Positions 53,001 to 62,292 are shown, counted from the first letter of the stretch. The stretch: DNA of 64,000 nt from Lysobacter luteus (GCF_907164845.1 NZ_OU015430.1:186001-250000), one strand, 5' to 3'. The notes: generated by a model not told the origin, from the letters alone. Numbers and translations: made by a program.

Positions 53001-54323
53001 TCATCGCCTGCGCTCAGCGGGCGCGTCGCCGGTGTCGTCGGTGTCTCCGGTCGCACCGCGGGGCCGGGATGGGCCGAAGATGATCCGGGCATGGCGCTGG
53101 TAAGTCCAGTACGCCCAGGCCCAGTTGGTCAGCACCGCCAGCCGGTTGCGGAAGCCGATCAGGAAGAACACGTGGGCGACCAGCCAGAACCACCAGGCCA
53201 CGATGCCCGACAGCTTCAGTCCATGCAGGTCGACCACCGCGGCCATCCGACCGATGGTGGCGAGGTTGCCGAAGTCGCGGTAGCGGAACCCAGGCGCGGG
53301 CCGCGACGCGAGCCGCGCGCGGATGGCGTCGCCGACGTGGCGACCCATCTGCTTGGCGGCCGGGGCAACCCCCGGTACCGCGCGGTCGCCCTGCCGCACG
53401 CTGGCCAGGTCGCCGGCGACGAAGACTTCCGGCCGCCCCGGGATGGACAGGTCGGGCCCCACCAGCACCCGTCCGGCATGGTCGCGCTCGGCCTGCAGCA
53501 GCGCGCCCAGTGGCGATGCGGCGACGCCGGCGGCCCACAGGACCGTGCGCGCCGGCACGCGCTCCTGCCGCCCGTCCCCGAGCTCCAGGGTGTAGCCCTG
53601 GTCGTCGATGTGGGCGACCGGCCGCCCGGTCACCACCTCCACCCCGAGCCGTCGCAACTGGGTCGCGGCCTTGGCCGACAGCGATTCGGGGAAAGATGAC
53701 AGCACCCGCGGACCGGCCTCGATCAGACGCACCCGCGCCTGTGCCGGGTCGATCCGGCGGAATTCGTCGCGCAAGGTGTGCCGGGCGATCTCGGCCAGGG
53801 TGCCGGCCAGCTCGACCCCGGTTGGTCCGCCACCGACGACAGCGAACTCCAGCCAGGCCGCGCGCTGGTCCGGATCGCTGGCCGCCTCCGCGCGCTCGAA
53901 CGCGAGCAGCACCCGCCGGCGGATCGCCAACGCATCCTCGAGCGTCTTCAGGCCGGGCGCGGCGGTGGCCCAGTCGTCGTGGCCGAAGTAGGCATGGGTG
54001 GCGCCACTGGCCAGCAGCAGGAAATCGTAGTCGAGCACGCCGCCATCGGCCAGCCGCACCTGTCGCCCGGCGGTATCGATGGCGGTCACCTCGCCCAGCC
54101 GCACTTCGACATTGCCCTGACGGCGCAGGATGTGCCGCAGCGGTGCGGCGATATCGGGCGCCGACAGGCCGGCGGTAGCCACCTGGTAGAGCAGCGGCTG
54201 GAACAGGTGGTGGTTGCGGCGGTCGACCAGGGTGATGCGCACCGCGTCGCGGGCGAGCGCCCGGGTCGCCCATAGCCCGGCGAACCCGCCGCCGACGATC
54301 ACCACGTGTGGTTGCCCGTGCAT
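53001..54323 (-). CDS. ndh: Type II NADH dehydrogenase
   Basis: A 440-residue NAD(P)/FAD flavoprotein of the NDH-2 family, which passes electrons from NADH to quinone without pumping protons. It has GGGFAG (FAD, N-terminus), AVVGGGPTGVELAGTLAE (NADH), and the AAGV and VFVAGDLA motifs. NDH-2 proteins attach to the membrane by a C-terminal amphipathic region; here LSGIVAWWFWLVAHVFFLIGFRN suits this. It is convergent with the sX13-like RNA. The low-complexity tail rich in Asp and Thr is not conserved. Confidence 0.92.
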   Translation of the reverse strand: MHGQPHVVIVGGGFAGLWATRALARDAVRITLVDRRNHHLFQPLLYQVATAGLSAPDIAAPLRHILRRQGNVEVRLGEVTAIDTAGRQVRLADGGVLDYDFLLLASGATHAYFGHDDWATAAPGLKTLEDALAIRRRVLLAFERAEAASDPDQRAAWLEFAVVGGGPTGVELAGTLAEIARHTLRDEFRRIDPAQARVRLIEAGPRVLSSFPESLSAKAATQLRRLGVEVVTGRPVAHIDDQGYTLELGDGRQERVPARTVLWAAGVAASPLGALLQAERDHAGRVLVGPDLSIPGRPEVFVAGDLASVRQGDRAVPGVAPAAKQMGRHVGDAIRARLASRPAPGFRYRDFGNLATIGRMAAVVDLHGLKLSGIVAWWFWLVAHVFFLIGFRNRLAVLTNWAWAYWTYQRHARIIFGPSRPRGATGDTDDTGDAPAERRR

Positions 54324-54406
54324 CGCTGCCCTCCGTTGCGTCCGGCCATTGTCCTGCCGTGCGCAGCGGTGCGCTAGGCTCGGGTCAGTCCCCTCGGAGC
54401 ACGCCG

Positions 54407-55186
54407 GTGGCGCAAGACGAAAAACGCATCGCCCTGCTGATCGACGCCGACAATGCGCCGGCGGCCAAGCTCGACGTGATCCTCGCGGAGGTCGCGCGCC
54501 ACGGTGTTGCCAACGTGCGGCGGGCCTACGGCGACTGGAAGAACCCGCACCTCAAGAGCTGGGAGGCGTGCCTGCACCAGTACGCGATCCGGCCGGTGCA
54601 GCAGTTCGCCTACAGCCGTGGCAAGAACGCCTCGGACATGGCGATGGTGATCGACGCGATGGACCTGCTGTACGCGCGCAACCTCGACGGGTTCGCGATC
54701 GTCTCCAGCGATGCCGACTTCACCCCGCTGGTGATGCGGCTGCTGACCGACGGGGTGAAGGTCTACGGCTTCGGCGAGAAGAAGACGCCGGACCCGTTCG
54801 TCAACGCCTGCTCGGTGTTCACCTACGTCGAGGCGCTGGGCCAGCAGGACAGTGGCGCGGCCACCGCCACCCAGCAGCCGCGCACCGCGGCCGAGCTGCG
54901 CGGCGACGCACGGCTGTTGCAGATGTTGCGGGGCGCAGTCGAGTTCGCCAGCGGCGAGGACGGCTGGGCCCACCTGGGCGCGGTGGGCCAGCAGATCGGC
55001 AACCAGGCCTCGTTCGACTCGCGCAATTACGGCTACCGCAAGCTCAGCGACCTGATCGAGGCATCGGACCTGTTCGAGGTGCGTCGCGACGAGCAGAGTG
55101 TCTGGGTGCGGGACAAGCCGAAGGCACGCAAGGCGGCGCAGCGTCCGCGCAAGACCGCCAAGCCGGCACCCCCTGCCACTCAGTAG
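54407..55186 (+). CDS. NYN-domain ribonuclease-like protein with LOTUS/OST-HTH domain
   Basis: A 259-residue protein from a GTG at 54407 with GGAG upstream. The N-terminal NYN (PIN-like) domain has LLIDADNAPAAK, GKNASDMAMVIDAMD and IVSSDADFTPLV, giving the acidic metal-binding residues of LabA/DUF88 nucleases. The C-terminal region (about 160-235) with DGWAHLGAVGQQI and YGYRKLSDLI fits the OST-HTH/LOTUS RNA-binding domain. An RNA-processing role is likely but its target is unknown. The last residues are basic. It overlaps the priA 3' end by 7 bp, tail to tail. Confidence 0.9.
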   Translation: MAQDEKRIALLIDADNAPAAKLDVILAEVARHGVANVRRAYGDWKNPHLKSWEACLHQYAIRPVQQFAYSRGKNASDMAMVIDAMDLLYARNLDGFAIVSSDADFTPLVMRLLTDGVKVYGFGEKKTPDPFVNACSVFTYVEALGQQDSGAATATQQPRTAAELRGDARLLQMLRGAVEFASGEDGWAHLGAVGQQIGNQASFDSRNYGYRKLSDLIEASDLFEVRRDEQSVWVRDKPKARKAAQRPRKTAKPAPPATQ

Positions 55187-57381
55187 AGGTCGACCGGGTC
55201 CACGTCCAGTGACCAGCGCACGCGGCGCGCATCAGGCAGGGCATGGATCTCCGGGAGTGCGGCGTCCAACGCGGCGTGCAGCTCGCGGCGCCCCGCGGAC
55301 GACAGCAGCAGCTGGCTGCGCTGGTAGCCGGCGCGGCGTGGCATCGGGGCCGGCAACGGGCCACTGAGCTCCAACGATCCGTCCGCCGCCTGCTCCAGGC
55401 AGCGGCGGGCCGCCTGCAGGAACCCGTCGGCGTGTTCGACCTGTTTTGCCTCTGCCCGTAACAGCGCCAGGTGCGCGTACGGCGGGAAACCGGCGGCCTC
55501 GCGCTGCTCCAGTTCGATCGTGGCGAACGCACCGTAGCCGCCGGCCAGCAGGGTGGCCAGCAGCGGGTGCCCGGGGTGGTGGGTCTGCAGGGCGACGACG
55601 CCCGGCCGGTCGGCGCGCCCTGCCCGTCCCGCGACCTGGATCAGGAGCTGGGCGAGCTTCTCCGGCGCGCGGAAATCGGCCGAGAACAGCCCCTCGTCGA
55701 TCCCGACCACCGCCACCAGGGTCAGGTTGGGCAGGTCGTGGCCCTTGGCCAGCATCTGGGTGCCGACCAGGATCCCGCGCGCACTGCCGAACTCGGACAG
55801 GTGGCGCTCCAGCGCGTCGCGGCGCTGGGTCGTGCCACGGTCGATGCGCATCACCGGCACCTCCGGGAAACGCTCGCGCAGGGCCTCTTCGATCCGTTCG
55901 GTGCCTGCGCCCTGCGACTGCAGCGCCAGTCCGCCGCAATCGGGGCAGGCATTGGGGACCGGCCGTCGCGCGCCACAGTGGTGGCATTGCAGCCGGCGCC
56001 CGCCGCCGTGCACCGTCATCGCGGCGTCGCAGCGCTGGCATTGGGCGCTCCAGCCGCAGTCGTGGCACAGCAGCACCGGCGCGTAGCCGCGGCGGTTGCG
56101 GAACACCAGCACCTGGCCGTCGGCCTCGAGCGCCCGGTCGATCGTGTCGAGCAGCTCGGGTGACATCCCGGCCAGTAGCGGGCGCTTGCGCACGTCGATC
56201 ACCCGCACCGCCGGCGGCTGTGCGTTGCCGGCGCGCTGGCGCAACCGCAGCCAGCCGTAGCGGCCGGCCTGGGCGTTGCGCAGCGACTCCAGCGAGGGTG
56301 TCGCGCTGCCGAGCACCACCGGCACCCCGAGCGCCTGCGCCCGCACCAGGGCGAAGTCGCGCGCGTGGTAGCGGATGCCGTCGAGCTGCTTGTAGCTGCC
56401 GTCGTGCTCCTCGTCGACCACCAGCAGGCCGGCTTCGGGCAGCGGCAGGAAGACCGCCGATCGCGTGCCGACCACCACCCGCGCCTCGCCCCGCAGGCAG
56501 GCCGCCCAGGTACGCGCGCGCTCACCATCCGACAGTCCCGAATGCAGCACGTGCACGGTGATCCCGAGCCGCTCGCGAAAGCGCGCCAGCAGCTGCGGGG
56601 TCAGGCCGATCTCCGGCACCAGTACCAGTGCCTGGCGCCCGCGCGACAGGCAGTCGGCGATCGCGTGCAGGTAGACCTCGGTCTTGCCGCTGCCGGTGAC
56701 GCCGTCCAGCAACACCGGGTGGAAGGCCCCGGCGCCGGCCAGCACCGCATCGACGGCGGCCTGCTGGCCCTCGTTGAGCCGCGGTCCCGGCCGCACGATG
56801 GAGTGGGGCCGCGCGGGGTCGACGATGACCTGCTCGGCGAGGCCGCGGCTGGCCAGGGTGCGGGCGGCGGCGCGCCAGCCGGTGGCCTCGGGATCGTCGT
56901 GGAGCCGCGCCTCTGGCAGCGGCGCGTCGGCGGCCAGCCGCTCGGCCAACTGCCGGGGGCGGCCGGGTCGCATTGCATCGATCGCGGTGCGGCCGGCCTC
57001 GGTCAGCTGCCATCCGCGCTGGACGGTGTCGGGCAGTGGCTCGCCATGCCGGAGCGGGCCGGGCAGGGCGGTCGCGAGCACCTCGCCAAGCGGCGCGTGG
57101 GTGTAGCGCGCCAGCCAGCGCAGCGAGGCCAGCAGCTCGCCGGCGAACAGCGGGGTGGAGTCCAGGACCGCGTGGACCGGCTTCAGCGGACCCGGATCGC
57201 CCGGCGCATCAGGGATTGCGGTGACGACCCCGACCAGCTCGCGCGGGCCGAACGGCACCCGCACCCGCGCGCCGACCGCCGCGGCGGGACCGTCCACGGC
57301 GGGGAAATAGCTGAACAAGCGCGGCAGCGGCACCGGCAGGGCCACAAGGAGCACGCCGGCCGCCGGGTCGACTGGGGACAT
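55180..57381 (-). CDS. priA: Primosomal protein N' (replication restart helicase)
   Basis: A 733-residue PriA. It has an N-terminal DNA-binding domain with VALPVPLPRLFSYF and VRVPFGPRELVGVVT. The helicase core has GVTGSGKTEVYLH (Walker A), VDEEHDGSYKQ (DEEH) and ARMIDRGTT-like segments. The zinc region has CHDCGWSAQC, CHHCG and CPDCG cysteines. It loads the replisome at repaired forks. The start at 57381 (MSPVDPAAG) is next to a region with DnaA boxes (57382-57856). Cytosolic. Confidence 0.96.
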   Translation of the reverse strand: MSPVDPAAGVLLVALPVPLPRLFSYFPAVDGPAAAVGARVRVPFGPRELVGVVTAIPDAPGDPGPLKPVHAVLDSTPLFAGELLASLRWLARYTHAPLGEVLATALPGPLRHGEPLPDTVQRGWQLTEAGRTAIDAMRPGRPRQLAERLAADAPLPEARLHDDPEATGWRAAARTLASRGLAEQVIVDPARPHSIVRPGPRLNEGQQAAVDAVLAGAGAFHPVLLDGVTGSGKTEVYLHAIADCLSRGRQALVLVPEIGLTPQLLARFRERLGITVHVLHSGLSDGERARTWAACLRGEARVVVGTRSAVFLPLPEAGLLVVDEEHDGSYKQLDGIRYHARDFALVRAQALGVPVVLGSATPSLESLRNAQAGRYGWLRLRQRAGNAQPPAVRVIDVRKRPLLAGMSPELLDTIDRALEADGQVLVFRNRRGYAPVLLCHDCGWSAQCQRCDAAMTVHGGGRRLQCHHCGARRPVPNACPDCGGLALQSQGAGTERIEEALRERFPEVPVMRIDRGTTQRRDALERHLSEFGSARGILVGTQMLAKGHDLPNLTLVAVVGIDEGLFSADFRAPEKLAQLLIQVAGRAGRADRPGVVALQTHHPGHPLLATLLAGGYGAFATIELEQREAAGFPPYAHLALLRAEAKQVEHADGFLQAARRCLEQAADGSLELSGPLPAPMPRRAGYQRSQLLLSSAGRRELHAALDAALPEIHALPDARRVRWSLDVDPVDLY

Positions 57382-57529
57382 GCCATCAGTCTAGCGACGC
57401 ACGGACCCCTTGGGCGCTGCAGGCTCAACACCCTGCAGGGCTCCTCTGCAAGCAGGCAAGTTGCGCCGCATTACTGTCTGTCATCTGATGAAGTGTGCGC
57501 AAGTTCCGGTTTTACAAAGGGATTCGCCG

Positions 57530-57552
57530 TTATCCACACCGGATGTGGATAA
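57530..57552. promoter_or_regulatory. Inverted pair of perfect DnaA boxes
   Basis: TTATCCACA (57530-57538) and its inverted copy TGTGGATAA (57544-57552), 5 bp apart, both match the E. coli-type consensus exactly. Such a pair by chance in a GC-rich genome is very rare, so DnaA binding is likely. Confidence 0.75.
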
Positions 57553-57734
57553 GTCTGTGCACGGATCGGCGGCGGTGGACCGAAATGCCGGTGGCACCGA
57601 CCCTTCACACAGGTTGGTGAAAAAAGTGCCAAGCGGGCTAAACATAGTTAAATCAGCGACTTGGCCGTGAAACATTGCTGCAACGCGGCGTCCGGCGATG
57701 CTGAACGGGCCGTTCAGAAGCGCCTTGGCCCGTC

Positions 57735-57743
57735 TGTGTACAA
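57735..57743 (-). promoter_or_regulatory. DnaA-like box with one mismatch
   Basis: TGTGTACAA is the complement of TTGTACACA, one position off TTATNCACA. It lies 180 bp from the perfect pair and may extend a DnaA-binding cluster. Confidence 0.4.
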
Positions 57744-57856
57744 CCGGTTTTGGCTGTAACCCTCGTCACGCTTCGTTCGCGAAGGTTTACCGGGATTGTC
57801 AAGCACGCGGCGTGGCCGGTTCGGTCGCTATGATCCGTGCATGGTGACGCTGTCAG

Positions 57857-58894
57857 ATGAGTAGCCCCGATCCGTTGAATGCGTCCCGCGAGGGCCGCCC
57901 GCAGGGTGCCCCACCGGCCCTTGCCGCCTTCCTGCGCGGAGTGGAGCGGCGTGGCGCGGTGTTGGCCGAGCTGCAATGCGGCGATGCGGATGCGGGCGAC
58001 GCGGCCCTGGCCCAGGCGATGCGCCGGTTCCGTGCGGAGGCCGCCGGCCAGCCCATGAGCCAGTGGCCGCGCCGGTTCTGGACGCTGCTGCTGTCGCAGC
58101 CCGGCCTGCGACGACACCACGGGGTCGCGGTCGAACTCGAAGCCGGCGACCAGCTGGCGCGGCTGGGCAGCGGGCCGCGTGCCGCCCTGCTGCTGCGGCT
58201 CGCGGCAGGGCTGGACGAGCCGGAAGCGGCGGCGGTGCTCGATGTCGCGCCGGCCACCTACCGACTGGCGCTGCAACGCGCGCTCCCGCGCCAGGCCGAC
58301 GGCCGCGCGGACCCCGGCGCCTGGCAGCGCCTGCGCGAGCACATCCACCGGCGCATCAAGACGTTGCCGCCGGTGCGGCTGGCCCGGCTCGGGCACGCCC
58401 GCGAGGCTGCGGTGGCCGCGGCCCCGGGCGATGCCGCGCCACCGATCCCGGCGCCGGGCGTCGCCGGACGGCCGGCGCCGCGCGGCGTACTGACGGTGCT
58501 GAGGGGCCTGCTGGCGTTGGCCGCCCTGTTGTTCGCGGCTACCTTCCTGTGGCCCGAACGGTTCGGCGGGGCCGAACCCGGAACCGTCTCGCAGCTGGCC
58601 GACCAGGGCCCCGCGTCCAGGTACGGCGCCGACGCCGCGCTGGTCTCGCACCGTGACTTCGAACTGCTGGCCGACCCCGAAGGTTTGCAGGACGCCCGCG
58701 AGCTCGCGTTCCACAGCTGGCTGGCCGCGCAGGGCGCCAACACCCCACTGCCCGGGGCCGAACCCGGCCCGGTGCGTGAAGACGGACCGACGGCTCCGCC
58801 GGAAGATGGATTGCAGGGAGGCGTCGATGGGGCCGGCGCCGCGGCCGGCATGGTCGAGGTGCCTCTCGGAGAGACCGCCAATGAACCGGGTTGA
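57857..58894 (+). CDS. Membrane-tethered sigma-factor-like protein
   Basis: A 345-residue protein. Residues 105-142 resemble a sigma-70 region 4 helix-turn-helix (GPRAALLLRLAAGLDEPEAAAVLDVAPATYRLALQRAL pattern), with a region 2-like helical part before it (QWPRRFWTLLLSQP). One transmembrane segment follows at 212-232, so the DNA-binding part faces the cytoplasm. The C-terminal 110 residues are periplasmic and rich in Gly/Pro/Glu. Sigma factors are normally soluble, so this could be a one-component or anti-sigma-regulated regulator, or a degenerate relative. Its end overlaps the DUF3106 gene by 14 nt, so the two work together. No promoter target can be named. Confidence 0.7.
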   Translation: MSSPDPLNASREGRPQGAPPALAAFLRGVERRGAVLAELQCGDADAGDAALAQAMRRFRAEAAGQPMSQWPRRFWTLLLSQPGLRRHHGVAVELEAGDQLARLGSGPRAALLLRLAAGLDEPEAAAVLDVAPATYRLALQRALPRQADGRADPGAWQRLREHIHRRIKTLPPVRLARLGHAREAAVAAAPGDAAPPIPAPGVAGRPAPRGVLTVLRGLLALAALLFAATFLWPERFGGAEPGTVSQLADQGPASRYGADAALVSHRDFELLADPEGLQDARELAFHSWLAAQGANTPLPGAEPGPVREDGPTAPPEDGLQGGVDGAGAAAGMVEVPLGETANEPG

Positions 58895-59531
58895 GGCATG
58901 CCTGCGCCGGATGGTCGTGGCCGTCGTGCTCGCCGGACTGGCACCCGCCGCGGTGGCCACGCCGCCGGTGCTCGACGATTTCGACGACGTGTTGCCGCGG
59001 CTCCAGCCCGAGCGGCGTGCCGGACTGCAGCGTCACGCCGAGCGCTGGGCCGGATGGACCGAATCCGAGCGCGCGGCGTTCGAGCAGCGTGCGGCCGAGT
59101 GGGATGCGCTGCCGGCGGCCGAGCGCGGCGCCCTGCGCGAGCGGTACCGGGCCGCCAGCGCCCTGCCGGCGCGCGACCGCGACCGGGTGCGGACCGCCGC
59201 GCGCTGGTTCGAGGCGCTGCCTCCCGACCGGCAGCAGGCCTTGCGCGACGAGTTCCAGGCGCTGGATGCCAGCGTGCGCCGCGGCTGGCTGCTCGGCCCC
59301 GACCTGGGCGCCGACTACACCGCGCTGCAACCGCTGCTGGCGCAGGTGCCGGTGGCCGAGCACGACGAGATCCTGCGCGTGCTGCGCGGCATGACCGCCC
59401 GCCAGCGCAAGGACCTTGCGGTACTGGTGCAACGCACGCCCCCGCAGGAGCGCGCCCAGCTGCGGCGCGAGCTGGTATCGACCGCCGCCGCGCGCCGCGA
59501 CGACTGGCTGTGGGACCGCCTGCACCGCTGA
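58881..59531 (+). CDS. DUF3106 family exported protein
   Basis: A 216-residue protein with a signal peptide (residues 1-27, ending AVA-T) and a helical mature part. A repeated pattern ERRAGLQRHAERWAGWTESER, ERGALRERYRA and DRQQALRDEFQA gives regularly spaced Arg/Glu heptads, as in DUF3106 proteins. It is probably periplasmic. It overlaps the sigma-like gene by 14 nt; a periplasmic sensor or ligand for the C-terminal part of that protein is a reasonable guess. The family has no known activity. Confidence 0.8.
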   Translation: MNRVEACLRRMVVAVVLAGLAPAAVATPPVLDDFDDVLPRLQPERRAGLQRHAERWAGWTESERAAFEQRAAEWDALPAAERGALRERYRAASALPARDRDRVRTAARWFEALPPDRQQALRDEFQALDASVRRGWLLGPDLGADYTALQPLLAQVPVAEHDEILRVLRGMTARQRKDLAVLVQRTPPQERAQLRRELVSTAAARRDDWLWDRLHR

Positions 59532-59535
59532 GCGG

Positions 59536-60729
59536 TCAGCCCTCCGCCAGCCGTGCCATGAACATCACCAGCGTCGCAAAAAGCAACATCAGGAAATAGA
59601 TGTTCCCGACAACCAGGTACTTGATCGCCGTCAGCCACCAGGCCTGGCGGTAGACGCGGCGTTGCATCAGCAGCAGGTAGATCGGCAGCCACACCATCAC
59701 CAGCGACCACCCCAGCGCGACCACGATGCCCACCCACGCCGTGTACGGCGCCAGCCAGCTCCCTACGAGCGAAGCCACGAACATCAGCGCCAATGCCAGC
59801 AGCAGGTAGGCATGGCTGTACAGCGCCACCACGAGGTGCTCCAGGTACAGGCGCCCGCTGAACAGGTAAACCAGCTTCAACAGTCCGGCGAACACCGGTA
59901 CCAGCAGGAACAGGGCGGTCGGCGCCGAGGCCATCAGCCCCTGCACCCAGAACTCGGGCGAGGCGAAGTTCTCGCTCTCCATGGTGCGCTCGATGTTGCC
60001 GAGCTTGCGGTTGAGCCAGTCGTTCGCGAAGCCCGGCCACCAGCTGACCACCAGCGGATTGGTCTTGGCGTCCCAAACGCCGGTGTGGCCCAGCATGTTG
60101 AGCTGCAGGCCGCTGTCGCGCGGACGTGGAGCCGTCGTCGCGTCGCGAGTGGTCGGTGCGGCGGCGTTGCCGGTCCCGGTGCCGTCTTCGCCCAGTTCGA
60201 CGCGCCGGTTGGCTGCGGCGCCGCGAATGGCCGCCTCGGCCGCCACCAGTCCCATGTCCACGCCGGGCACGTCTCCGGATGCCATGCGCGCCTGCTGGAT
60301 CTCCTCCATCAAGGCGTCCTCCAGTGCCCGCACTTCCTCGACCGTGTCAGCCTGGGCGAACCGGGCACGGCTGTCGTTGAAGTTGGCATTGCGCTCGTCG
60401 ATATGTACCGCCGCCGCGCCGATGAAGAACGTCAGAAGGCTCAGCACCACGAACAGCCGCAGCGGCGCGATATAGCGCTGGCGGTGGCCGGCGAGGTAGT
60501 TGATGGCCACGCGCCCGGGCGAGACCAGGTCGCGCAGGGTCCGCCACAGGCGACCGTCGAGGTGCCAGAAGGCTTCGAAGAATTCCTCGATCGCGTGGCC
60601 GGCGTGGCGGATCGGGTTGTGCACCGATTGCCCGCACTGGTGGCAGAAATCGCCCTGCAGCGCCGTGGCGCAGTTTTCGCAGTGGGTCAGCGGCGCGTGC
60701 GACGCGTTGCCGGTCGTGTGGTCGGTCAT
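59536..60729 (-). CDS. DUF3667 family membrane protein
   Basis: A 397-residue protein with an N-terminal zinc-ribbon (CENCATALQGDFCHQCGQ) and five to six transmembrane helices, the layout of DUF3667. The zinc ribbon lies in the cytoplasm and is followed by HNPIRHAGHAIEEFFEAFWHLDGRLWRT, a strongly conserved block. The long loop at about 115-215 is Ala/Glu-rich and contains no motif. The function of this family is unknown. It is convergent with the DUF3106 gene and divergent from the MATE gene. Confidence 0.88.
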   Translation of the reverse strand: MTDHTTGNASHAPLTHCENCATALQGDFCHQCGQSVHNPIRHAGHAIEEFFEAFWHLDGRLWRTLRDLVSPGRVAINYLAGHRQRYIAPLRLFVVLSLLTFFIGAAAVHIDERNANFNDSRARFAQADTVEEVRALEDALMEEIQQARMASGDVPGVDMGLVAAEAAIRGAAANRRVELGEDGTGTGNAAAPTTRDATTAPRPRDSGLQLNMLGHTGVWDAKTNPLVVSWWPGFANDWLNRKLGNIERTMESENFASPEFWVQGLMASAPTALFLLVPVFAGLLKLVYLFSGRLYLEHLVVALYSHAYLLLALALMFVASLVGSWLAPYTAWVGIVVALGWSLVMVWLPIYLLLMQRRVYRQAWWLTAIKYLVVGNIYFLMLLFATLVMFMARLAEG

Positions 60730-60846
60730 GCGCGTTGTCCCCGGGGCCGTGGATGGCGGGCGCTAAGATAGCGGCCCGCCACGACCCGGCGCCAGCGCCC
60801 GACTGCCGCCTGGCGGCGCGGCCGCCGTCGCCCGACCGGTTCTCCC

Positions 60847-62292
60847 ATGCCTTCCGATGCCTCCCTGCCGACACACGGCCCGCGCCTGTCGACCGAAGTC
60901 GGCCGCAGCGCCGTGCTCGCCGCACCCCTGGTGCTGGGCCACCTGTCGACCGGGCTGATCGGTTTCGTCGACAGCGTGATCGCCGGACACCACGGCACCG
61001 AGACGCTGGCCGCGGTGTCGGTGGGCACGGCGCTGTTCTGGCTGCCGATGATGGTGCCGATGGGCACGCTGATGTCGCTGCCGCCGGCGGTGTCGCAACT
61101 CGATGGCGCCGGCCGGCGGGCGGAGATCGGCGCGCTGTTCCGCCAGGCGATGTGGCTGGCGGCCGTGCTGGGCATCATCCTGTTCGGCTTCATGACCGCC
61201 GCCGCGCACGCCCTGGTGCCGATGGGCATCGCCCCGACGATCGTGCCGGGCGCGATCGACTTCATCCACGGCATCCGCTGGGGCGTGCCCGCGCTGACGT
61301 TGTACCTGTGCATGCGCTACCTCAGCGACGGCCTGCATTTCACCCTGCCGACGATGGTGCTCGGCTTCGGCGGCCTGGTGCTGCTGGTGCCGATCGGCTA
61401 CGTACTGACCTATGGCGCGTTCGGCTTTCCCGAGCTCGGTGCCGGCGGGCCGGGCATCGCCTCGGCGGTGATGATGTGGGCGCAGGCGATCGCGTTCTTC
61501 CTGTACCTGCGTCGCTCCAGCCGCTTCGCCGGGCTCCGGCTGTTTGCACGCTTCGACCCGCCGCGCTGGGACACGATCCGCGGGCTGCTCGCGACCGGCC
61601 TGCCGATCGGGGTGACGGTGGCGATGGAGGGCGGCCTGTTCATTGCGACCGCACTGCTGATCGGCCGGCTCGGCGAGCTGCCCGCGGCCGCCCACCAGAT
61701 CGCGATCAATGTCGCCAGCCTGTGTTTCATGATCCCGATGGGGTTGGCCGAGGCGACCACGGTGCGGGTCGGCCACGCGCTGGGCCGGTCCGATGTCGAT
61801 GGCGTGCGCCGCGCCGCGCGCGCCGGCTACCTGATCGTGCTGGCGACCCAGACGTTCTCGGCGCTGGCGCTGTTGCTGGGCAACGATTGGATCGTCGGGT
61901 TCTACACCGACGATGCCGCGGTGGCGGCGCTGGCGGCGACGCTGCTGCTGTACGCCGCCGCGTTCCAGTTCCCGGATGGCGTGCAGGTGCTGTCTGCCGG
62001 CGCATTGCGCGGATTGGGCGACACGCGCGTGCCGATGCTGCTGGCAGGACTGGCCTACTGGGCGGTCGGCATGCCGCTGGGCGCGGTGCTCGGGCTCGGC
62101 GTCGGCGGCCTGACCACCGGTTGGGGCCCGCGCGGCATGTGGCTCGGGCTGATCGCGGGCCTGCTGGTCGCGGCGGTGCTGCTGTCCCTGCGGTTCGTGC
62201 GCTCGAGCGACCCGGCCCGGCTGCGGCTGATCCTGAACGAGACAGGTCCGGACCCCGCCCCGGACGCGGCGCGGGTGACCTCCGACCGATGA
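60847..62292 (+). CDS. MATE family multidrug efflux transporter (NorM-like)
   Basis: A 481-residue integral membrane protein with 12 transmembrane helices in two halves of six. It has the family motifs in VLGHLSTGLIGFVDSVIAGHHG and GLPIGVTVAMEGGLFIATALLIG. MATE proteins export cationic drugs and dyes with sodium or proton exchange; the acidic residue in helix 1 (VDSVI) suits this. It stands alone, with divergent DUF3667 upstream and sppA 76 bp downstream. Confidence 0.92.
   Translation: MPSDASLPTHGPRLSTEVGRSAVLAAPLVLGHLSTGLIGFVDSVIAGHHGTETLAAVSVGTALFWLPMMVPMGTLMSLPPAVSQLDGAGRRAEIGALFRQAMWLAAVLGIILFGFMTAAAHALVPMGIAPTIVPGAIDFIHGIRWGVPALTLYLCMRYLSDGLHFTLPTMVLGFGGLVLLVPIGYVLTYGAFGFPELGAGGPGIASAVMMWAQAIAFFLYLRRSSRFAGLRLFARFDPPRWDTIRGLLATGLPIGVTVAMEGGLFIATALLIGRLGELPAAAHQIAINVASLCFMIPMGLAEATTVRVGHALGRSDVDGVRRAARAGYLIVLATQTFSALALLLGNDWIVGFYTDDAAVAALAATLLLYAAAFQFPDGVQVLSAGALRGLGDTRVPMLLAGLAYWAVGMPLGAVLGLGVGGLTTGWGPRGMWLGLIAGLLVAAVLLSLRFVRSSDPARLRLILNETGPDPAPDAARVTSDR

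Larger units (their letters stand above)
57382..57856. other. 475-bp non-coding region between priA and the sigma-like gene
   Basis: No gene is seen. It contains two perfect inverted DnaA boxes (57530-57552), a weaker DnaA box (57735-57743), an A/T-rich stretch (57618-57660) and the promoters of both divergent genes. A half parS-like GTGAAACA lies at 57667-57674. The base composition is lower in GC than its surroundings. A replication-control or DnaA-regulated promoter role is possible. Confidence 0.5.

Noticed and set aside
57667-57674. parS site (GTGAAACA)
   Set aside because: Only the right half of the palindrome is present.
57382-57856. Chromosomal origin (oriC)
   Set aside because: Only two perfect and one weak DnaA box, and no dnaA, dnaN or rpmH gene nearby; kept as a DnaA-binding region only.
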